NCBI GenBank assembly: GCA_910579185.1
Contig: CAJTTG010000007.1
Span: 1-64,000 of the forward strand
DNA from: an uncultured Muribaculaceae bacterium
GTDB lineage: Bacteria; Bacteroidota; Bacteroidia; Bacteroidales; Muribaculaceae
Length of the DNA: 64,000 bases
Direction: 5' to 3'
Shown here in pieces: positions 33,096 through 41,533 of this stretch. The position numbers and the translations under genes are program-made. The notes below the pieces were generated by a model. That model worked only from the letters and a program-made list of their open reading frames with translations. It had not been told where the DNA came from and did no database searches. The stretch's first letter is position 1. Every line of letters begins with the position of its first letter.

Positions 33096-33692
33096 TCAGT
33101 TGTCCGACGGATCGGCAGGGGCTATGTTCTTGAGTGCGTCCCATCGCGGATCTGTGGCCTGAGGCTGATCGCCGCTGTCCATGGTCTCCATCTCATCGAT
33201 GAGGCTGTCTTCCAGTTCGGCATCTTCATCGTCGGGACGGTGCGCACGATGTTTTTTCAGCATGGCGCTCATCTGCCGGTTGCATTTGCCAAGCGGATGA
33301 ACATGCTTGATGGGAATTGTCAGCGCCACTGTGTCGTGGATCATGTAGGCGACGTTGATGTCGGCATCGCTCTGCGGAATGATCAGAAGGTCGTCGGAGT
33401 CATCGTTGTAGTCCTCGCCATATTTCACGGCGATCGAATACGTTGTGTCAACCGGCATGATCAGATCGTCGAGGCAGCGGTCGCATATTAGGGTCATGGT
33501 GCCGGTGATGGCGAAGTTCATCTGATATAGATCGCCTTTGTGATCTACGGTCAGACGTACGTCCAGATCGGCATCGTGGATGTCGGGGTTCTCCATGTCT
33601 TTGAAGAACTGCTTGCCAAGATGGAACTCAAATTCCTGAGCCCCTTGGGGCATGCTTGCCAACTGAATCTTATATGCTGTAAACTTTCCCAC
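33096..33692 (-). CDS. DUF177 (YceD-like) protein
   Basis: A conserved protein encoded before L32, thought to act in rRNA or ribosome maturation. The Cys motif ICDRCLDD lies in the conserved core, followed by MPVDTTYSIAVKYGE. A GTG start at 33692 (VGKFTAYKIQLASMP) is preferred because the alternative TTG at 33722 falls inside a -7 box (TAACTTTG on the minus strand, 33720-33727). This gives 198 aa. Homologues begin with a similar G-K-F-x-x-Y-K-I sequence. It heads the operon. Confidence 0.85.
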   Translation of the reverse strand: MGKFTAYKIQLASMPQGAQEFEFHLGKQFFKDMENPDIHDADLDVRLTVDHKGDLYQMNFAITGTMTLICDRCLDDLIMPVDTTYSIAVKYGEDYNDDSDDLLIIPQSDADINVAYMIHDTVALTIPIKHVHPLGKCNRQMSAMLKKHRAHRPDDEDAELEDSLIDEMETMDSGDQPQATDPRWDALKNIAPADPSDN

Positions 33693-33719
33693 TTGCTGGT
33701 CAATGTTGAAAAAACTGTG

Positions 33720-33751
33720 CAAAGTTATATAATATCTTCGATTTGTCCAAG
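33720..33751 (-). promoter_or_regulatory. Promoter of the DUF177-rpmF-fabH operon
   Basis: The -7 box TAACTTTG (33720-33727) with TTGG (33747-33750) 19 nt upstream on the minus strand. Confidence 0.6.
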
Positions 33752-33804
33752 CAAATCAGCATTTTTTGATTTTTCTTGAACTCGCAAAGTCGTAAAGCCG
33801 GCTG

Positions 33805-34503
33805 TCAAAATTTATATCCGAGCGTGGCGGCGATGATCTGCTCCTTGAAATGGCATCGTTCGCCGGCCTGTGCGATTCCTCTTACCGGAAGGTTGTATTG
33901 CGACATGTTGAGTAATCCCTGAGAGAATCCAACGCCGATCAGATAGTGTGAGGCTATGGTTGCGGTCAGTCCCACGTTCCAGAAAACGTCGGCGCGTTTG
34001 AGATATTCACCATCGAGAGTGTAAGGACTATTGTCGTAGTTTTTCTTTCCATCGTGATGAGCTCCGGCAGAAAAACCGATGGATAATTGCGGCCCTGTGG
34101 TGACAGCGAGGCTGAATTTATCCGAAAAGTCGAAATGGTAGCCTACCAGACAGTTGATGCGTCCACCGAAGATCCACATGTGTGACACTGTAGCATGGTG
34201 CGTGTCCTTGACTCCTCCCTCCACGGAATAACGGTTTTCAAAGATAGTCAGCCCCGTCTCCAGATAAAGATTGTGCCACAAAGGAATATCTAAAGCCACA
34301 GTTCCACTCACACCCGGAAGACCGCTGAGGCTGATTCCGCTGTCATGGAAATTCTGGCTGACGGGATCGGAATACTCGTATGAGCTACGCACGGAAAAGC
34401 TGAGTGTGTTATCTGGATTGTTGAAAATGGAGGACTGGGCATGCGATGTCGTGGATGATAAAACGATCGCCAATAGGACAAAAAAGCGGATTGGATGTCT
34501 CAT
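33805..34503 (-). CDS. Outer-membrane beta-barrel protein
   Basis: A 232-aa PorT/OmpW-size barrel. Signal peptide MRHPIRFFVLLAIVLSSTTSHAQ. Alternating amphipathic strands with glycine turns follow (GTVALDIPLWHNLYLETGLTIFENRYSV, GGRINCLVGYHFDFSDKFSLAVTTGPQLSIGFS), and the protein ends with the aromatic ATLGYKF expected for barrel assembly. No specific substrate can be assigned. A -7 box on the minus strand (TATATTTG, 34573-34580) fits as its promoter. Confidence 0.78.
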   Translation of the reverse strand: MRHPIRFFVLLAIVLSSTTSHAQSSIFNNPDNTLSFSVRSSYEYSDPVSQNFHDSGISLSGLPGVSGTVALDIPLWHNLYLETGLTIFENRYSVEGGVKDTHHATVSHMWIFGGRINCLVGYHFDFSDKFSLAVTTGPQLSIGFSAGAHHDGKKNYDNSPYTLDGEYLKRADVFWNVGLTATIASHYLIGVGFSQGLLNMSQYNLPVRGIAQAGERCHFKEQIIAATLGYKF

Positions 34504-34730
34504 GATCGGGATTGAATTTAAAAGGGCTTATTTCAGGATGGTATAGATTGGTGTCTGTAGTTGTTGTAATTGCAAATATACGGATTCTTTTGTGAAATGT
34601 GGCATATAAGAGCTTTTTTCGGGACTGTGGTTGAACTATTGGTCGGAATCGGTTGTTTCATAAGCAAGAGAAGGCATTTTGCTGACGTTATTAAAAAGTC
34701 ACGAAGATTCAGATTTGAGATAACCTTCTC

Positions 34731-34770
34731 AGCCCGATTCCCCCACCCGGATTCGGGCTTCTCTTTTTTT
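34731..34770 (+). terminator. Orphan plus-strand terminator
   Basis: AGCCCGA (34731-34737) pairs with TCGGGCT (34753-34759), with an inner TCC/GGA pairing, followed by a T-rich tract ending TTTTTTT. No plus-strand gene ends here; the nearest gene upstream is on the other strand. It implies an unannotated short transcript within about 34580-34730. I see no ORF there and no clear promoter. Confidence 0.6.
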
Positions 34771-34824
34771 ATGGCATGTGATATTATGGGATATGCTGTT
34801 ATGCGTTGTTCGGATTATTGTTTG

Positions 34825-34832
34825 TAATTTTG
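34825..34832 (+). promoter_or_regulatory. Candidate -7 box of the BASS transporter gene
   Basis: TAATTTTG, 25 nt before ATG 34857. The -33 element is not clear. Confidence 0.45.
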
Positions 34833-34856
34833 TGGCCGGTTAATAACGTTTCAATC

Positions 34857-35813
34857 ATGAAAGCAAACGAAATCCGGCAGCGGTTGAAGCCTTGGATGCT
34901 TCCGGCGGCCATGCTAAGCGGACTGCTGTTTCATAGTTATATCTCATATGTGGCGTTTCTGACACCCTATCTGATCTTTGTCATGCTCCTGATCACGTTC
35001 TGCAAGATAAATCCGCGTGAATTCGGGGTCTCTCCGGTGATATGGCGGTTGCTTGCGGTTCAGGTCTTGGGCGGAGTGGTGGCCTATGTGGTGATTCGCC
35101 CGTTCAGCGTCGATGTGGCGCAAGGGTTGTTTATCTGTGTGTTCTGCCCCACGGCTACTGCAGCTCCCGTAGTGACCGGTATGCTCGGAGGCAGTGTGAT
35201 AAAGCTGATTGCCTATTCGCTGGTGAGCAATGTGACGGTGGCCGTCACGGCTCCATGTCTTCTTGCATGGATTGGGTCGGGCGACATTGATATCATGGCA
35301 ACCGCTGCGTCGATCATGCAGCAGGTGGCTCCATTGATTCTGTTGCCGCTTGTTGTGGCTCTCGTGATGCGTAAGGTGACCCCCCGGTTGCATCAGGCCA
35401 TAGGCTCACACCAGTCGCTGTCGTTCTACATCTGGGCTGTGTCGCTCTTTGTGGTTGTCGGTAAGTCGGTCAGCTTCATATTGGCGGAGCCGGCTTCTAA
35501 AATTCCGGAGATAATAATTCTGGCTTTCGGCGCCGGAGTGGTGTGTGGACTGCAATTTTATGTCGGGCGTCGCATAGGAGCGCGTTTCGGCGACCGTATC
35601 AGCGGTGCGCAGGGGCTTGGCCAGAAAAACACGGTGCTTGCCATCTGGCTTGCCTTGACATTTCTCAATCCCATCTCGTCAGTAGCTCCGGCGGCATATA
35701 TAGCATGGCAGAACACCATCAATTCCTTGCAGCTCTATTACAGACAGAAAAAAGAGCTGAAAGCAAAACATAATTGTGTGTCAAACGTTAAATTAACAAA
35801 ACACAATTTATAA
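34857..35813 (+). CDS. Bile acid:sodium symporter (BASS)-family transporter
   Basis: A membrane protein of 318 aa with about nine or ten helices. The BASS-type stretch FCPTATAAPVVTGMLGGSVIKLIAYSLVSN and the discontinuous helix near GAQGLGQKNTVLAIWLALTFLNP match the family. Real cargo may be another organic anion (pantoate, 2-keto acids) rather than bile acid. The ATG at 34857 is preferred over 34806. A Crp-type regulator follows after 10 nt. Confidence 0.82.
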   Translation: MKANEIRQRLKPWMLPAAMLSGLLFHSYISYVAFLTPYLIFVMLLITFCKINPREFGVSPVIWRLLAVQVLGGVVAYVVIRPFSVDVAQGLFICVFCPTATAAPVVTGMLGGSVIKLIAYSLVSNVTVAVTAPCLLAWIGSGDIDIMATAASIMQQVAPLILLPLVVALVMRKVTPRLHQAIGSHQSLSFYIWAVSLFVVVGKSVSFILAEPASKIPEIIILAFGAGVVCGLQFYVGRRIGARFGDRISGAQGLGQKNTVLAIWLALTFLNPISSVAPAAYIAWQNTINSLQLYYRQKKELKAKHNCVSNVKLTKHNL

Positions 35814-35823
35814 AACTTGCGAT

Positions 35824-36513
35824 ATGAACTCGATGTATGAGATATTGATGGCGTTGCCGCTGTTTCATGGCGTCAGCTATGCCAAGCTCTCGGAGGTTGT
35901 CGGTAACACGAAACTCCATTTTCTTAAATATCTCGACGGAGAGAAAATAGTCGAGGCCGGAGATCCCTGTACCCATCTCAAATTCCTTATTTCAGGCAGT
36001 GCGAGGCTCTCGATTGTCAATTCCGACGGACGATTCCGTGTGTCACAGACAATAGATGCTCCCGATGTGATAGCTCCCGATTTTCTTTTCGGACGTGCAA
36101 CGTCCTATCCTTGTTCGGCTGTTGCCACAGGCCCCACCGGCCTCTTGCAGATATCCAAGATGGACTATGTGCGATTGCTGGGATCTGATCAGATCTTTTT
36201 GTTCAATTTTCTGAATCTGCTCTCTGTCAATGCGCAGAAAACGGTGGATGGGGTTCTGGCTCTGACCACCGGTTCTCTTGAAGAGCGGATTGCGTTTTGG
36301 ATTGTGGCCTTGACGCAAAGGGGCGGAAAGGATATCACGCTGACATGCCGCCAGCGCGATCTGTATGCGTTCTTCGGTGTGCAGCGTTCATCGTTCATAG
36401 CCACGCTGGAGAGCATGAAAGAACGTGGCTTGATCGACTATTCGGCCACGGAGATTGCTGTCAACTCACGTGCCGACATGCTTGACCTGCTCGCGAGAAA
36501 TTCCGAGGGTTGA
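35824..36513 (+). CDS. Crp/Fnr-family transcription regulator
   Basis: 229 aa. The N-terminal cyclic-nucleotide-binding-like barrel (about 15-120, KYLDGEKIVEAGDPCTHLKFLISGSARLSIV) lacks the classical cAMP-binding RxA signature. A dimerisation helix follows (LFNFLNLLSVNAQKTVDGVLAL). A C-terminal winged helix-turn-helix reads TCRQRDLYAFFGVQRSSFIATLESMKERGLI. No Fe-S cysteines of FNR type are seen. It probably regulates the BASS transporter with which it is co-transcribed; the ligand is unknown. Confidence 0.85.
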   Translation: MNSMYEILMALPLFHGVSYAKLSEVVGNTKLHFLKYLDGEKIVEAGDPCTHLKFLISGSARLSIVNSDGRFRVSQTIDAPDVIAPDFLFGRATSYPCSAVATGPTGLLQISKMDYVRLLGSDQIFLFNFLNLLSVNAQKTVDGVLALTTGSLEERIAFWIVALTQRGGKDITLTCRQRDLYAFFGVQRSSFIATLESMKERGLIDYSATEIAVNSRADMLDLLARNSEG

Positions 36514-37257
36514 TCACTCTACGTTGCTTTCCGTGCGGTTCACACCGACAAGGCGGTTGTTGATATATTCGTTGAACTCTTTCTTGTAGCTCTCGCTGAC
36601 CGGGATCTGGACGTTGCCGAATATGATGCGGTTGCGTTCAATGACGCGCATCTTGGTGGTGTTGACTATGAATGATCTGTGAACTCTCATGAACATATCC
36701 TGCGGCAGCTCCTGTTCGAGTGTGCGCATGTTCATCAGTGTCATAATGTTCTTTGATCCGTCGTTGAAACAGATCTTCACATAGTCCTTGAGCCCTTCAA
36801 GATACAGGATATCGTCGAGCCGGATCTGTACAAGTCGGTATTCGCTCTTGACAATGATATAGTCCTTGGATGTGTCGGCGCTGGATGGAGCCGCCGGGCG
36901 GATTGAGTTTAAAGCCTTGGTGGCAGCAGCCAGAAATTCTTCGTAGGCTATCGGTTTGAGAAGATAGTCGAGCGCGTTGACCTTGAAGCCGTCGACGGCG
37001 TATTTGTCGTAGGCTGTCGTGAACACTATCCGGCAATTGGATGGGATCAGACGTGCGAATTCAAGACCGTTGAGCTGAGGCATGTTGATGTCGAGAAACA
37101 CCAGGTCTACGCTTCCGGTCAGAATTGTCTTTATCGCATCCTGAGCTGATGAATAAGTTCCTGCCAGAGAGAGAAACGGAGTGTCGTTGACATATTTGGA
37201 GATCAACTGTGCGGCCAGTGGCTCGTCGTCAATGACGCATGTGCGTAGGGTTTTCAT
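36514..37257 (-). CDS. LytTR-type response regulator
   Basis: 247 aa. The receiver domain has the acidic pair IDDEP near the start, the phospho-acceptor Asp in VFLDINMPQLNGLEFARLI, the Thr in FTTAYDKY, and a K in LLKPI. The LytTR DNA-binding domain (about 140-240) shows RLVQIRLDDILYLEGLKDYVKI and MFMRVHRSFIVNTTKM. It is the partner of the sensor kinase encoded 9 nt upstream. Targets are unknown. Confidence 0.93.
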   Translation of the reverse strand: MKTLRTCVIDDEPLAAQLISKYVNDTPFLSLAGTYSSAQDAIKTILTGSVDLVFLDINMPQLNGLEFARLIPSNCRIVFTTAYDKYAVDGFKVNALDYLLKPIAYEEFLAAATKALNSIRPAAPSSADTSKDYIIVKSEYRLVQIRLDDILYLEGLKDYVKICFNDGSKNIMTLMNMRTLEQELPQDMFMRVHRSFIVNTTKMRVIERNRIIFGNVQIPVSESYKKEFNEYINNRLVGVNRTESNVE

Positions 37258-37266
37258 TTGTCAGTG

Positions 37267-38454
37267 CTATTTTGATGAGTTTTTTAAATCTATTGTGAGG
37301 TCGGCGAGAAATTCCGATCCGGTGTCGGTGGTGTGGAACTCGTGGTGGTTGGGGTATCTTAGCTCCAGACGCCGGCGCAGATTGTCGATGCCGATACCCG
37401 AAGAACGGGCTTTTAGCGACTCGACGGCTTCCCGGCTGTATGTGTTGGAGATATGGCATTCCACGGTGCTGTCCACGAGACGGATGTCTATATTGATCTC
37501 GCGAGTGCTTTCGCTGGCTGTGATTCCGTATTTGAAAGCATTCTCAATAATGTTTATGAATATCAGGGGAGCTATCGGAGCTTCCGGGTTGGCAGAGCAG
37601 TCAAGGTGGGCCTTCACGAGACCTTTCGTCGGCATTCGCATCTCCATCAGTTCTATGTAGCCTTTTATAAAGTCGAATTCCTGCCCGATGGTAACCGGTT
37701 GGCGGCTGAACGACAGGGTGTAGCGCAACATTTTGCTCAGCCGGTGGACGGCGGTCTTGGCCATTCCGGGATCAATGTCGACCAATGCATAGATTGAGTT
37801 GAGCGTATTGAACAGGAAATGGGGGTTGAGCTGTGATCGGAGCTGTTTGAGCTCGATCTCTTTGTGGAGGGTGGCGAGTTCGCGGCGGTCGCGTTCTGTC
37901 TTGTAGCGGTTGAAATTCAGCTTTATCGCCACGGCCAGGGAGATGGTCATGAATAAGGCGATGAAATCTTTTGCGAAACTGTCGGGAGGCATTGCAACGC
38001 GATGGACTTCACCATATTGCGGCTCGGGCTTGCTTCCCGGTTCCGTCAGGATTATTCCTATAGGTTCACATTCGTTTTCCGGGCGGAAATGGCGGTGGCG
38101 TGCGCCGGGACCTAATGTGTGCCATGCGATGATGAGCAATCCACAGCCAACGAGGATCACAACGGCATTGCACAGGATGAATCTCATTGCCCGGTAGCTC
38201 TTGATGAGCAGCGAGTCTACAAGCCAGTAGAAATTGATATAGAAAGCGGCCGCGAATACTATCGCTTTCGCGTAGGTTGATGGCGGAAGCGGATACCCCG
38301 GTCTTATTGTCAGGGATACGATGACCTCCGGCAACAGGAACAGTAGCGACACGGAGGCGAGATGGATCAGGAAGGTTGTCCATCTGAACTTTCGCCGGCG
38401 TTTGTCGTCGTTTGTGGCGGATATGTCGTCTTTTTTTCTCTTTTCGGATGTCAT
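37267..38454 (-). CDS. LytS-type (His_kinase) sensor kinase
   Basis: 395 aa. Four transmembrane helices in the first 190 residues form the sensory part (VSLLFLLPEVIVSLTI, IVFAAAFYINFYWLV, LCNAVVILVGCGLLII, DFIALFMTISLAVAI). A periplasmic loop rich in R/H/E (ARHRHFRPENECEP) could sense a ligand. A coiled linker leads to the phospho-acceptor motif QLNPHFLFNTLNSIYAL and an HATPase with NAFKYG and GIGIDNLRRRL. A classical promoter (TTTG 38489-38492, 19 nt, TAGTTTTG 38462-38469, minus strand) ends 8 nt before the ATG. Confidence 0.92.
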   Translation of the reverse strand: MTSEKRKKDDISATNDDKRRRKFRWTTFLIHLASVSLLFLLPEVIVSLTIRPGYPLPPSTYAKAIVFAAAFYINFYWLVDSLLIKSYRAMRFILCNAVVILVGCGLLIIAWHTLGPGARHRHFRPENECEPIGIILTEPGSKPEPQYGEVHRVAMPPDSFAKDFIALFMTISLAVAIKLNFNRYKTERDRRELATLHKEIELKQLRSQLNPHFLFNTLNSIYALVDIDPGMAKTAVHRLSKMLRYTLSFSRQPVTIGQEFDFIKGYIELMEMRMPTKGLVKAHLDCSANPEAPIAPLIFINIIENAFKYGITASESTREINIDIRLVDSTVECHISNTYSREAVESLKARSSGIGIDNLRRRLELRYPNHHEFHTTDTGSEFLADLTIDLKNSSK

Positions 38455-38461
38455 CTCTCCG

Positions 38462-38492
38462 CAAAACTACGTAAAAATGCGTTTATTGCAAA
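38462..38492 (-). promoter_or_regulatory. Promoter of the LytS/LytTR operon
   Basis: TTTG (38489-38492), 19 nt and TAGTTTTG (38462-38469), read on the minus strand. Confidence 0.7.
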
Positions 38493-38636
38493 ACCATGCT
38501 CCGCTATTGGGCGGTAATTGTCGCCGATCCGCTAAGTTTTAGATACATATGTATTTTATCTCGACGAATATTCTATATATGTTAAGTTCTGTTAATTTTA
38601 TTCTTTTTGCCGTGATTATCGCATTTAACATTGAAA

Positions 38637-38670
38637 TTTGTCGGAATACGAAAAAAAATCACTACCTTTG
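38637..38670 (+). promoter_or_regulatory. Promoter of the candidate ncRNA
   Basis: TTTG (38637-38640), a 22-nt spacer and TACCTTTG (38663-38670). The expected transcription start is at about 38677. Confidence 0.6.
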
Positions 38671-38676
38671 CCACAA

Positions 38677-38921
38677 ATTACACAAGTTGCAATCCTTAGA
38701 CTGATAAAATTTTACGCAAATCTTCTAATTCAACGGACTAAGGCCGGCAACAGTAATTAAGAAGGCTGTCGTGATGACATCCGGCGCAATTGAGTGTAAT
38801 TATGTAAGTATGATATAATCTCTACACTTTAATTGCTGTAAGACAACAACTTTAGAATCACAGATCATGCCTTATGGCTTTAGTCCGAAGTTCCCTGATG
38901 AAGGGAGCGTCGGATTTTTTT
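38677..38921 (+). ncRNA. Candidate structured non-coding RNA (about 245 nt)
   Basis: This intergenic transcript unit has its own promoter and terminator and no convincing ORF. Stem 1: GTTGC (38686-38690) with GCAAC (38747-38751), a 3x3 internal loop, then CCTTAG (38694-38699) with CTAAGG (38738-38743). Stem 2: a small TGTC/GACA hairpin at about 38767-38779. Stem 3: GCAATT (38786-38791) with AATTGC (38831-38836) and AGTGTA (38793-38798) with TACACT (38823-38828). The terminator hairpin follows at 38884-38921. It does not carry the signatures I know for RNase P, tmRNA, SRP RNA or a riboswitch. Possibilities are a 6S-like RNA or a trans-acting sRNA. Confidence 0.6.
38884..38921 (+). terminator. 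Terminator of the candidate ncRNA
   Basis: TCCGA (38884-38888) pairs with TCGGA (38910-38914), with TTCCCT / AGGGA inside (38891-38896, 38902-38906), followed by TTTTTTT. The reverse strand has no T tract, so the terminator acts in the plus direction. Confidence 0.8.
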
Positions 38922-39019
38922 ATGATTTTGTTTTGTCGGATATCGCGGTATGGTTACCACCGAAATGGATTTTATTCATCTCGGCTGGTCGCAATATGGT
39001 TGCCGATGTAAGGTTGGCT

Positions 39020-40039
39020 TTAGCTATCTTTTTCATGACATGGCAATTTTTTGAAAATACGTACGGTCTGGTTGAGCAGTAGGACGCCGGTGATGTAGGT
39101 GGCAAGCAGCACGGCGAAATCGGGCTTGACCGGAAGGAAATCGGCGAACCATCCGCCCCATAGATAACAGAAGAACGACAGCCAGAGCGTGGTCTGCACG
39201 CCGACGCATAGTGTACACCAATGGTGGGCCCGGAACCGTTGATACCAGATGCTCCAGACCGTGTAGGGCAGACAGCACACGTTGCATACGGCCAGGGAGG
39301 GCCATAGATGTGGGAAGATCAGCAACGTGGCCAAAGATATGCCGAAATATCCGAAGCCCACTTCGCTCCACGAGAACACACCGAACAGTTTCGATGCTTT
39401 CAAGGACATGATCGAATCGCATCCACCTTTTTCAAGTAATCCGCACATGCGTTCTGAAGCCCCGGTGCGAATACCGAGGGATTTCTGTAACAAGAGTAGT
39501 GAGAGGTAGAGTCCGGTCAGATCGAGAACCGTAAGTAAGATGGCCGGTGGGCTGTCGTATATGCGGCGTGTTATGAAGAAATAGAGCATTACGGCTATTG
39601 CAGCTGCCAGGAGGAAGTATTTGGAATAGCGGCTTGCGAGTTCGCTTATACGATGGTTTCTGTAATCCGGTTCGCACGACCTTTCGGACGGGTAGGCCAG
39701 CAGTGCTATGCCGTTCCAGTTATCGATGAATCCGGAGAGCGGCGTCGAAGTGGCAGTCCCGTGCAAATCGTATGACACGGTGCCATTGTCCTGGGTTATG
39801 GCTGTGACAATGACAAAAATTCCGCTGTTGGTCTGAGCTAAGAATGGTGTGGGGATTTTTGTCAGTTCGCTCTTGTCGGCAACTTTGATGCCGGTATTCT
39901 CTATGCCGTAATCTTTCAGCAGGTGCGACAACCCGTAGAGCGACTGGAAGGTCATTCCGCGGAATTGTGCGTCGGAATACTCCTGGGTGTGTGCCACGCC
40001 GAGAGCCGAGAGAAAACGTGTGAAGATAGTCGCTGCCAT
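39020..40039 (-). CDS. VKOR-family membrane oxidoreductase with degenerate C39-like domain
   Basis: Counted from ATG 40039 it has 339 aa. Residues 1-120 resemble a C39 peptidase-like domain (SLYGLSHLLKDYGIENTGIKV, IPTPFLAQTNSGIFVIVTAI, NWNGIALLAYP). The catalytic Cys is missing and the usual H-F-V-V-V is GIFVIV, so it should be inactive. The rest is a vitamin K epoxide reductase domain with loop Cys 199 and 207 and the active C-T-L-C (275-278) at a helix. VKORs pass electrons from thioredoxin-like proteins to quinone and make disulphides in the envelope. The thioredoxin gene just upstream (24 nt) is the natural partner, although it lacks a signal peptide. In-frame starts upstream of 40039 overlap that gene. 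Confidence 0.85.
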   Translation of the reverse strand: MAATIFTRFLSALGVAHTQEYSDAQFRGMTFQSLYGLSHLLKDYGIENTGIKVADKSELTKIPTPFLAQTNSGIFVIVTAITQDNGTVSYDLHGTATSTPLSGFIDNWNGIALLAYPSERSCEPDYRNHRISELASRYSKYFLLAAAIAVMLYFFITRRIYDSPPAILLTVLDLTGLYLSLLLLQKSLGIRTGASERMCGLLEKGGCDSIMSLKASKLFGVFSWSEVGFGYFGISLATLLIFPHLWPSLAVCNVCCLPYTVWSIWYQRFRAHHWCTLCVGVQTTLWLSFFCYLWGGWFADFLPVKPDFAVLLATYITGVLLLNQTVRIFKKLPCHEKDS

Positions 40040-40062
40040 ATCGTTGCCCGGTTTGCCGCAGG

Positions 40063-40356
40063 TTATTGGTATGACTGGACTTTGGCAAGCAGGGCGTTGC
40101 CGTCGATTTCGCCGCTGTGGCGCCAAGCTTCACGGCCGTCTTTATAGACTATGAATGTAGGGATGGATTCAATGTTCTCCTGCTTCGACAGTTCCTTGTT
40201 GTTGTCAACATCGAGCTGAATCACCGGCACGTCGCCGTCGAGCAGTTCCTTTACTTGGTCAACTATCGGCATCATTCCCTGGCAATGGGGGCACCACGAG
40301 GCGTAGAATTCGATTAAGACTACAGGTGCTTGGCTTATGGCTGTTTCGTAGGTCAT
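40063..40356 (-). CDS. Thioredoxin-like protein (CPHC)
   Basis: From MTYETAISQAP (40356) it has 97 aa; an ATG at 40395 would add 13 residues and cannot be excluded. The active site is W-C-P-H-C, the DsbA-type dipeptide, which favours a more oxidising protein than the CGPC of thioredoxin. The cis-Pro is in SIPTFIVYKDG. No signal peptide is visible, so it should be cytoplasmic. It is the first gene of a two-gene unit with the VKOR protein. A -7 box (TACCTTTG on the minus strand, 40419-40426) lies upstream. Confidence 0.88.
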   Translation of the reverse strand: MTYETAISQAPVVLIEFYASWCPHCQGMMPIVDQVKELLDGDVPVIQLDVDNNKELSKQENIESIPTFIVYKDGREAWRHSGEIDGNALLAKVQSYQ

Positions 40357-40440
40357 GGTTTTGTTGTGTTTGTTTCCAACAAGAACAATTGTCATGGGCC
40401 GGTGGTTTGAAAAAATATCAAAGGTATCGGAATTTTGCGT

Positions 40441-40458
40441 TAACTTTGTGTAACTTTG
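40441..40458 (+). promoter_or_regulatory. Two tandem -7 boxes before the YeiH-like gene
   Basis: TAACTTTG occurs twice (40441-40448, 40451-40458), 35-52 nt before ATG 40493. No clear -33 element accompanies either. Confidence 0.4.
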
Positions 40459-40492
40459 CCACGGATTTCAAACACTATTGTTTTTATTTATT

Positions 40493-41533
40493 ATGTTGAC
40501 TGAAAAACGTTCAAGCATGCTCCACGGCATACTGTTGATTGCCTTGTTTTCATGCGCTGCTTTTTATATCGGCGATGCGCAATTCTTCAAAGATCTGTCG
40601 TTCAGCCCGATGATCATAGGTATCATTCTCGGTATGCTTTATGCCAATTCATTGCGCAATCATCTGCCGGAGACGTGGGTGCCCGGAATACAGTTCTGCT
40701 CCAAGAAGCTCCTTCGTCTCGGCATTATTCTCTACGGTTTCCGACTGACATTCCAGGACATAGCCAATGTCGGGACGGCCGGCATACTGATCGATGTCAT
40801 AGTGGTGGCTGTAACAATTCTGGGGGGCATCTACCTCGGACGCTTGCTGAAAATGGACAAGGAGATAGCGTTGCTGACTTCCGTCGGCAGCGGTATATGC
40901 GGAGCTGCCGCGGTGCTTGGTGCTGAATCGACCATACAGACCAAACCCTACAAGACAGCTGTGGCAGTGGCTACGGTGGTTATTTTCGGCACGATATCCA
41001 TGTTTCTCTACCCGGTTCTCTATAGGGCCGGTGTCCTGAATCTGACGCCTGATGAAATGGGCATCTTCGCAGGTTCGACGCTCCATGAAGTGGCTCATGC
41101 CGTGGGAGCCGGAAATGCCATGGGCGACGACATTGCCAAGGTGACTATCATCGTTAAGATGATCCGTGTGATGCTTCTGATCCCGGTGCTCTTCATTCTC
41201 GCCTACTGGGTGGCAGTGCGCGCGCGTCGTGCCGTTGCCGGCGCAACGGCATCGGCCAAGGGCAAGATTGCTATTCCATGGTTTGCCGTAGGGTTCCTTG
41301 CCATAATAGCGTTCAATTCATTCAATCTGCTCCCAGCCGAAGCGGTTGATATCATCAACTACATTGATACATTCCTGCTGACAATGGCCATGGTGGCCCT
41401 CGGAGCCGAGACTTCTATCGACAAGTTCAAACGTGCCGGCGCAAAGCCCTTCATTCTGGCAGCCCTGATCTATGTCTGGCTTCTGTTCGGCGGATGGGCT
41501 CTTGCCAAATATCTGGCTCCAGTGCTACTTTGA
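40493..41533 (+). CDS. YeiH-family (UPF0324) membrane transporter
   Basis: A 346-aa membrane protein with about ten helices, starting MLTEKRSSMLHG; the TTG at 40478 is an unlikely start. Family stretches visible are LSFSPMIIGIILGMLYAN, FCSKKLLRLGIILYGFRLTFQDI, SVGSGICGAAAVLGAE, GTLHEVAHA-like (GSTLHEVAHAVGAGNAMGDDIAKV), and TFLLTMAMVALGAET. Members are annotated as putative sulfate exporters, but their true cargo is poorly known. It is transcribed alone and converges on the EamA gene. Confidence 0.88.
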   Translation: MLTEKRSSMLHGILLIALFSCAAFYIGDAQFFKDLSFSPMIIGIILGMLYANSLRNHLPETWVPGIQFCSKKLLRLGIILYGFRLTFQDIANVGTAGILIDVIVVAVTILGGIYLGRLLKMDKEIALLTSVGSGICGAAAVLGAESTIQTKPYKTAVAVATVVIFGTISMFLYPVLYRAGVLNLTPDEMGIFAGSTLHEVAHAVGAGNAMGDDIAKVTIIVKMIRVMLLIPVLFILAYWVAVRARRAVAGATASAKGKIAIPWFAVGFLAIIAFNSFNLLPAEAVDIINYIDTFLLTMAMVALGAETSIDKFKRAGAKPFILAALIYVWLLFGGWALAKYLAPVLL

